Shown piece after piece: positions 59,259-64,000 of a stretch of DNA of 64,000 nucleotides. This stretch comes from Cercis canadensis (taxonomy: Eukaryota; Streptophyta; Magnoliopsida; Fabales; Fabaceae), in contig QAOA01005326.1 in NCBI GenBank assembly GCA_003255065.1, positions 80,887-144,886 on the forward strand. Direction: 5' to 3'. Every line of letters starts with the position of its first letter. Position 1 is the stretch's first letter. Under the pieces are notes generated by a model, which saw only the letters and a program-made list of their open reading frames with translations, did no database searches and was not told where the DNA came from. A program made the position numbers and the translations under genes.

Positions 59259-62200
59259 TTAAAGGCGCAAATTAAATGAGCATGAAGAACGCAAAGATAA
59301 GCATCCATTTGGATCATTTCCAAGTGAAAATGATGGCACCCATCCCTGTAAAGGGAAGGCTGTGGCTACTATAGTCAAGGTGAGAAAGCCAGTCTCTGGA
59401 AGATTGAAGTTAAGGTCCATTTTGATACCCATCAGCCAAGCAATGGTCACACATAGTGGAACCTGAATCAAAATTACATACATAAATAACTGGCTTAAGG
59501 ATCTCCCAAAAAAGTTGAAGACTTAGGTTCAAATGATCATATTCCTAGTTAAAAGATCTAACTCAATATATTTTAATGACAAAAAAAATAATGCTTAACC
59601 AAGACAACTGATTTATTGAGGCAAGCTCTTACCACAAAGGTGTAAATTTGAGTAGCAGAACCTAAAGCCACACTCATTGAGATGTCCTGCAGCAATGCCA
59701 ATAGTTTAGTTCCAATAAACATGGTGTTAAAATTGAACCAAGTATTGAATTTTACAAAACTCTACAACATCAATGAAGAAATGTTATATTGCTCACTAGC
59801 GTCTTGTCTTTGAAAGCAGATATGATTGCTCCATTATGTTTAGCTGCATTTGCAAATGTTGGTAGCAAGGTTACACTAAGGAAGCTCAAAGGGAGACCCC
59901 ATGAATGTGCTGCATCCTGGTAAGATTGAAATAATGGTTATCAGTATCATGATAGTCACAATGGAGTTTAGTTTTATTTTATTTTTTTCCTTTTGGCCAT
60001 AAGATATGTAGTTCAATATTGCTTTCTCTTTCACAATAAGGAAAGAGCAGTTCACCAGGCACTGTTATATTTTATTTTATGTTTTGTGTGTTTTAAAATT
60101 GAGTGTGGCCCATTCTATATTTTATTGTATTGGATTAGGATTAGAAGTATAGTTGTTGATTGCTTAACTAAATAGTTAGAAAATTGGTTTCCTCGCCAAA
60201 ACTTTCCAACAATCTAGCTTGAAGCTGTATTATGGATGCTAATATTCTAGCTGCTGCTAAGGTCTTCCCTTATAAGAAAGGCTTCAAGCTTTTGATGGAA
60301 AATATTTTGAAGAGATCGGAAAATCCCATTAAGGAAGTTCAAAAGTTTCAGTAAAATCAATTGTCTTAACTTTTTTTTTTTTTTGCTAATGTAATTTTGT
60401 TTTAACTGACCCTAAACCCAAATAAGGTTATGAAAATATTAACAATCCTTCAAGAATTGACCCAATTGGAAATTGGCTGATAGACTTTGTATAGCTACTA
60501 TTGTATTGGAAATATAGTTACTGGTTGCTTAGTAAGTAGCTAGATTAATGATTTTCACCAATTATTTCCAACACTGTTAACCTGAAAAGAATAGTTTATC
60601 TCTATTAAGTAGATGTTTTAGCTACCTCAATTGTGTCCACCACATATTTAGACAACAGTGCCGTGAGTGCAGTCATTCCAGCCAGCCACACAATCCCACT
60701 CCACAGCCCTATCACTCTTGTTTCCTGATCAATGAAAGACAGTAATTAATTAGGAGAATTTAGCATAAATTCGATTTGAACAACTTTTGTGTTGGAAAAT
60801 TTGAGGATGCATACATTTATGGCTTCAAATAATTGGCTTTCTGTCCTCCTCAGTTGAAAGAGAAGGTTTCCCAAATATACAATCAGCATTGTGATGCTAC
60901 CAGCTATTGACAATGGGACAGATAGGTCTGCAGTTTGAGCAACTGAGGCACCAGCATTTCTAAATGGCATTGGCAGCAAGTGGCACAATAATGCCAGCAG
61001 CAGCATGTAGGAGTTCACATTGGCTTGCCTCTGCCAAATAATGAAATAAATAGCCAACCAAAATATTCAATGCATTAGGGTAGTTACCATTTCACTTTAA
61101 AATTAAGAAAGAAGAAGAATGGAACTTAAATTGGATAGCAGCAAGGTCTTACTCTGTCATATTTTTGACGCTTTCTAAGTTTCATGATGCCACCGTGATA
61201 TAGAGAGGCCCCAAGAACTAGAAGAAGGTTTGAAATAATTGAAGCCAAAAGAGAATACTTGATGACATCTATTTTGTGATTTTTGAGGGCAAATATGGCT
61301 ATTATGAGCTCAGTAGCACTGCCAAATGTGGCACTTAGAAGTCCACCAACTGAAAACTCTCCAATTAAAGTAAAGGATCAGCTTCAATCACATAAAGTAT
61401 TCAGCCCCTTGACAATTAATTGTAGCACAATATATCAAACTATTAATATTGATTAACATCACAAACACTTTTCATTTATCTGATTACCTCCAAAACTAAA
61501 ATTACCCATCATCTACTGGAATCAGAGTTATTGTTAGATATAAAATTATTCTTAGACCTTCACCTAACAACTTAAATTTTTAAGTGAGATAGTTTTTTGA
61601 CAGTTACCAGGTTCCTTGCCCTCGCCTACAAACCACGAACTGGTTCATGCATCCCATTTTGCAGTGCTTTTTCGTCCTGGAACGTAGGGGGATGCGAACC
61701 AATTCCAGAAGAAGCAAAAACGAATGCAAAGGTAGAAGATAATACAGAATACAAGGAAGAAATTGTTATGGCTGCAAGATAAAACGGAGGAAAGTTGAAG
61801 AAGAGAGGAAAGAAGGCGAAAGGGAAAGAAATCTCTGCCATGGCCGCTCAGCTCAGCGAAAGAAAAAGAAGAAGAAGGAACCTTAGGTCCTTAAGACTTA
61901 AGAGACACTCATTGAAGTGCATAGCTTCATATATTTTGAAAACAATAAGCAGAAATTTAAAGAATGGGCTTATTTTTATTTTGACATTTTGGTTGCCCAA
62001 TCAATTATTTGATCAAATAAAACAATGCCTTTAAGTCAAGAGCCAAAAAAAACAAAAGCGTCTCACTAAGAAGGCTACTCTTCCCTCCAACCAATTTCTG
62101 CAACCCTCTCTCCAACCCATTTCTGCAACTGCTAGTGCATAATTGATAAATGCTTTGATCTGAAGTGCCCAATAATTTATAATCATTCTCAGTTTTCCAT

Positions 62201-62710
62201 GCTTGTTATTAGATATTACAATAATCAAGATCTCGATTGAAGGTTCATACCTTTAGGACCTGTGTGATAAGCAACTTGTCTGCAATAGAATCATCAACAA
62301 AAGCAAAGTAAAATGAGCATTGGCAAAAAGATAATACTTACTTAACCAATTACTCTAAGATAAATTTACTTACTCTGTAAGAAAGGTGACACGCTCTGCA
62401 AGAAGTGCTAGTCCCAGTAAGCTTAAAGCAAAAACCAACGTCTATTGAAAGGAATGAGTTTGGTCATCATCGTCTACAGTATATAACAACTCAAGCAGGA
62501 CATGATAACTGAGTAACGAGAAAAGTTAAGGAAGGTTACCGCTGCAAAGCCAGAGCAGTAGCAAACAATGGCTATAGGAATAGCAGGATATAGAGCTGAG
62601 AGTTTGCTCCCCAGAATCTTCTGAATGTTAAGCAACAAACTTGTGATCAGCGTACAGAGAGAGGGGTGATACTCCTTGCACAAGTGATATGGGAGAGAAA
62701 GAGAAGCCAT
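59259..62710 (-). CDS. CAX: CAX-type vacuolar cation/proton exchanger-like protein with altered catalytic motifs, 9 exons
   Basis: Minus-strand exons 62540-62710, 62374-62441, 62251-62279, 61153-61349, 60815-61030, 60626-60724, 59797-59916, 59633-59686 and 59259-59462 join in frame (385 aa, GT-AG introns). CAX proteins exchange Ca2+ or other cations for H+ at the tonoplast. Recognisable pieces: [107 protein letters not shown]. Differences: c-1 motif GNATE is GSATE (Ser100), c-2 motif GNAAEH is ANAAKH (Lys286 for the key Glu), the acidic loop before TRVIGLW is missing, and the C-terminus after FPLQ is frameshifted relative to the family and ends early. The N-terminus also lacks the usual autoinhibitory region. 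Either a non-exchanging derivative or an early pseudogene. Confidence 0.85.
61350..62250. other. Intron 3 of the CAX-like gene, probable insertion
   Basis: The longest intron of the gene (901 bp). The GC-richer purine-rich stretch 61597-61910 has frames on both strands but no recognised domain, and may be an inserted element. Confidence 0.35.
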
Positions 62711-62864
62711 GTATTTGAAGCCTTTTGCTTTGCTACAATACTAAATTGCGGTGAAGTACTGTGGGATTTATCAATTATGCACTAGCAGTCGCAGAAACGG
62801 GAATTGCACAAAAGAGGTGCACAGAAGTAAAGTTCGGAGCTTGCTAAAAGCTTGAAATAGGGGG

Positions 62865-62872
62865 TATATATA
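62865..62872 (-). promoter_or_regulatory. TATA box of the CAX-like gene
   Basis: TATATATA on the minus strand about 155 bp upstream of the ATG at 62710. Confidence 0.5.
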
Positions 62873-63771
62873 CGCTCAAAAAAGAGAGTGACTTTCCTTA
62901 ATCGTTAGATAAGCAAAAGAATATTCAGCGGCCTAGACGATGAATTTAATGGTGTAAGTTGTCTCTATCCATTCCCTCGCGTCACTCATTAATCGTTAGA
63001 GAAGCAAAAGAATATTCAAGTATTCAAGGGCCCAGATGATGAATTCAATGGCGTAAGTATCTCCTATCAATTCCCTCGCGTAACTCATTCGCATATTCAG
63101 AGTGACACTCCTACTGCGTTTGTCTAATTCTATTGTGCACAATGCAGGCGGTACTTCGACTCAAACATTATACTCTAAAAAAAAAATTATGTATTTATAA
63201 TATTTTTGAACTTATATATATATATATTATAATTTTTTTAAAAAATTAAGAAAAATAAAATCTGGTTGATAAGCTTACTGGACGCGTCAAATTACATATT
63301 TGAGTCAAACTACAATATTTTAGTACAACTTTCTAGATTCCTAGCTATATCTTGTTTGGGATGGCTCTATCCCTTGGTGGTCCTCAACATCAGAAAATAT
63401 TCCCTTATCCAACGGCCATATATGAGAACAGAACATTTTTCCAACGGCCACGATCAGATATGGAATTTGGAATTTACCACGTAAGTGAATCCCATTCAGC
63501 TAAGCAAACAACCAACCGTAGCAGTTACAAGTTACAACACCCACCACATCATAAATATGATTATCATCTCTCAAATTAAAACATAATACAGTAGCTACGA
63601 CCTAAATGTCTATACAACCTCATATATAACATATTATTATTCTTACTCCTTTGCTTCTTTTTATATGTTATTTAATTAATTAACTATTTTTAGTTCTTTT
63701 TATAATTCTCACATTCTCAAAATCAAAGCTACATTAATTTTTTTTTTTAAACCCACTATCTCCATTAAATA
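62873..63771. other. Upstream region of the CAX-like gene
   Basis: A block at 62895-62985 ('ccttaatcgttagataagcaaaagaatattca...') is repeated at 62986-63090 in tandem. An AT run is at 63212-63227. Plus-strand frames near 63266-63579 are not supported. Confidence 0.45.
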
Positions 63772-63944
63772 TTAACTTGAAAAGATGGAATAACAAGAGA
63801 AGGGATCAAGTTTATCAGCTCGAGCAACTGGATCAAGATGTGCTTTCACTGCATCAATTGAGTCAAGGTAAACCACTGAATCATTGGGCTGTGCTCCTGG
63901 CTTCGCTTCTAGGTCAACACCAAAGGATCTGCCGTTTAAAGGAG
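63772..63944 (-). CDS. Probable last coding exon of a gene continuing off the window
   Basis: On the minus strand an AG acceptor (tgtcctctgttacag) precedes a frame reading PLNGRSFGVDLEAKPGAQPN, DSVVYLDSIDAVKAHLDPVA, and ending CYSIFSS with TAA 63772-63774. Composition is typical of a real soluble protein and unlike the surrounding AT-rich DNA. I do not recognise the family. The rest lies beyond base 64000. An internal Met at 63960 makes a short free-standing frame possible but less likely. Confidence 0.4.
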
Positions 63945-64000
63945 CTGTAACAGAGGACACTTGTTCTCTCTCTTTTCTTTGTTTTTTTTATATTTATATT

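Noticed and set aside
1..64000. CRISPR arrays, operons, rRNA or tRNA genes
   Set aside because: None seen; tRNA-like motifs belong to SINEs and the window is plant nuclear DNA.

Overview
This window is nuclear DNA of a flowering plant, most likely a eudicot. It is AT-rich and gene-poor, its genes are split by GT-AG introns, and the recognisable families are plant ones: CPRD49-type GDSL esterases, DUF674, the plant LMBR1/LIMR membrane protein, vacuolar CAX exchangers, a plant-mobile-domain protein and plant-type (TTTAGGG-like) repeats. The species cannot be fixed from the sequence alone.

Layout. 1-2.3 kb: a Ty1/copia pol remnant interrupted by a Tat-like LTR exactly at the reverse-transcriptase catalytic motif. 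5-11.3 kb: a degenerate tandem array holding two related, very small K-rich peptide genes, each with a TATA box, interspersed with a SINE, a gypsy remnant and an internally deleted copia element. 13-21 kb: two intact GDSL esterase paralogues tail to tail, with a SINE, a hairpin and a hAT element in their introns. 21-24 kb: Mutator-type MITE and repeats. 24.9-27.4 kb: a DUF674 pseudogene. 28-32 kb: a long-TIR element, then a plant-mobile-domain pseudogene with a telomere-like intron and an LTR fragment at its 3' side. 33.4-39.8 kb: a solo LTR rich in heat-shock-element-like motifs and a complete but dead copia element with matching 5-bp target duplications. 42.1-44.3 kb: an S-RNase-like T2 ribonuclease gene. 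45.7-51.0 kb: an intact 14-exon LMBR1/LIMR gene. 52.2-57.9 kb: SINEs, a Harbinger-type element carrying two captured host-gene fragments, a small hAT element and a foldback MITE. 59.3-62.7 kb: a nine-exon CAX-like gene whose two catalytic motifs are altered. 63.8 kb: the probable last exon of a gene running off the window.

An important caution: the window has 17 single N bases, and most are flanked by two near-identical copies of the same 60-860 bp. These look like unmerged overlapping contig ends, not biology. They duplicate part of exon 2 of the RNase gene, part of the copia RT, the solo LTR, and several intron or intergenic stretches. Real copy numbers should be read as one in these places.

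The intact genes are single-copy housekeeping or metabolic genes plus one tail-to-tail pair; nothing suggests an operon or a metabolic cluster. The most interesting items are the small-peptide pair, the Harbinger element with captured fragments, the CAX-like gene with altered catalytic residues, and the RNase T2 gene.
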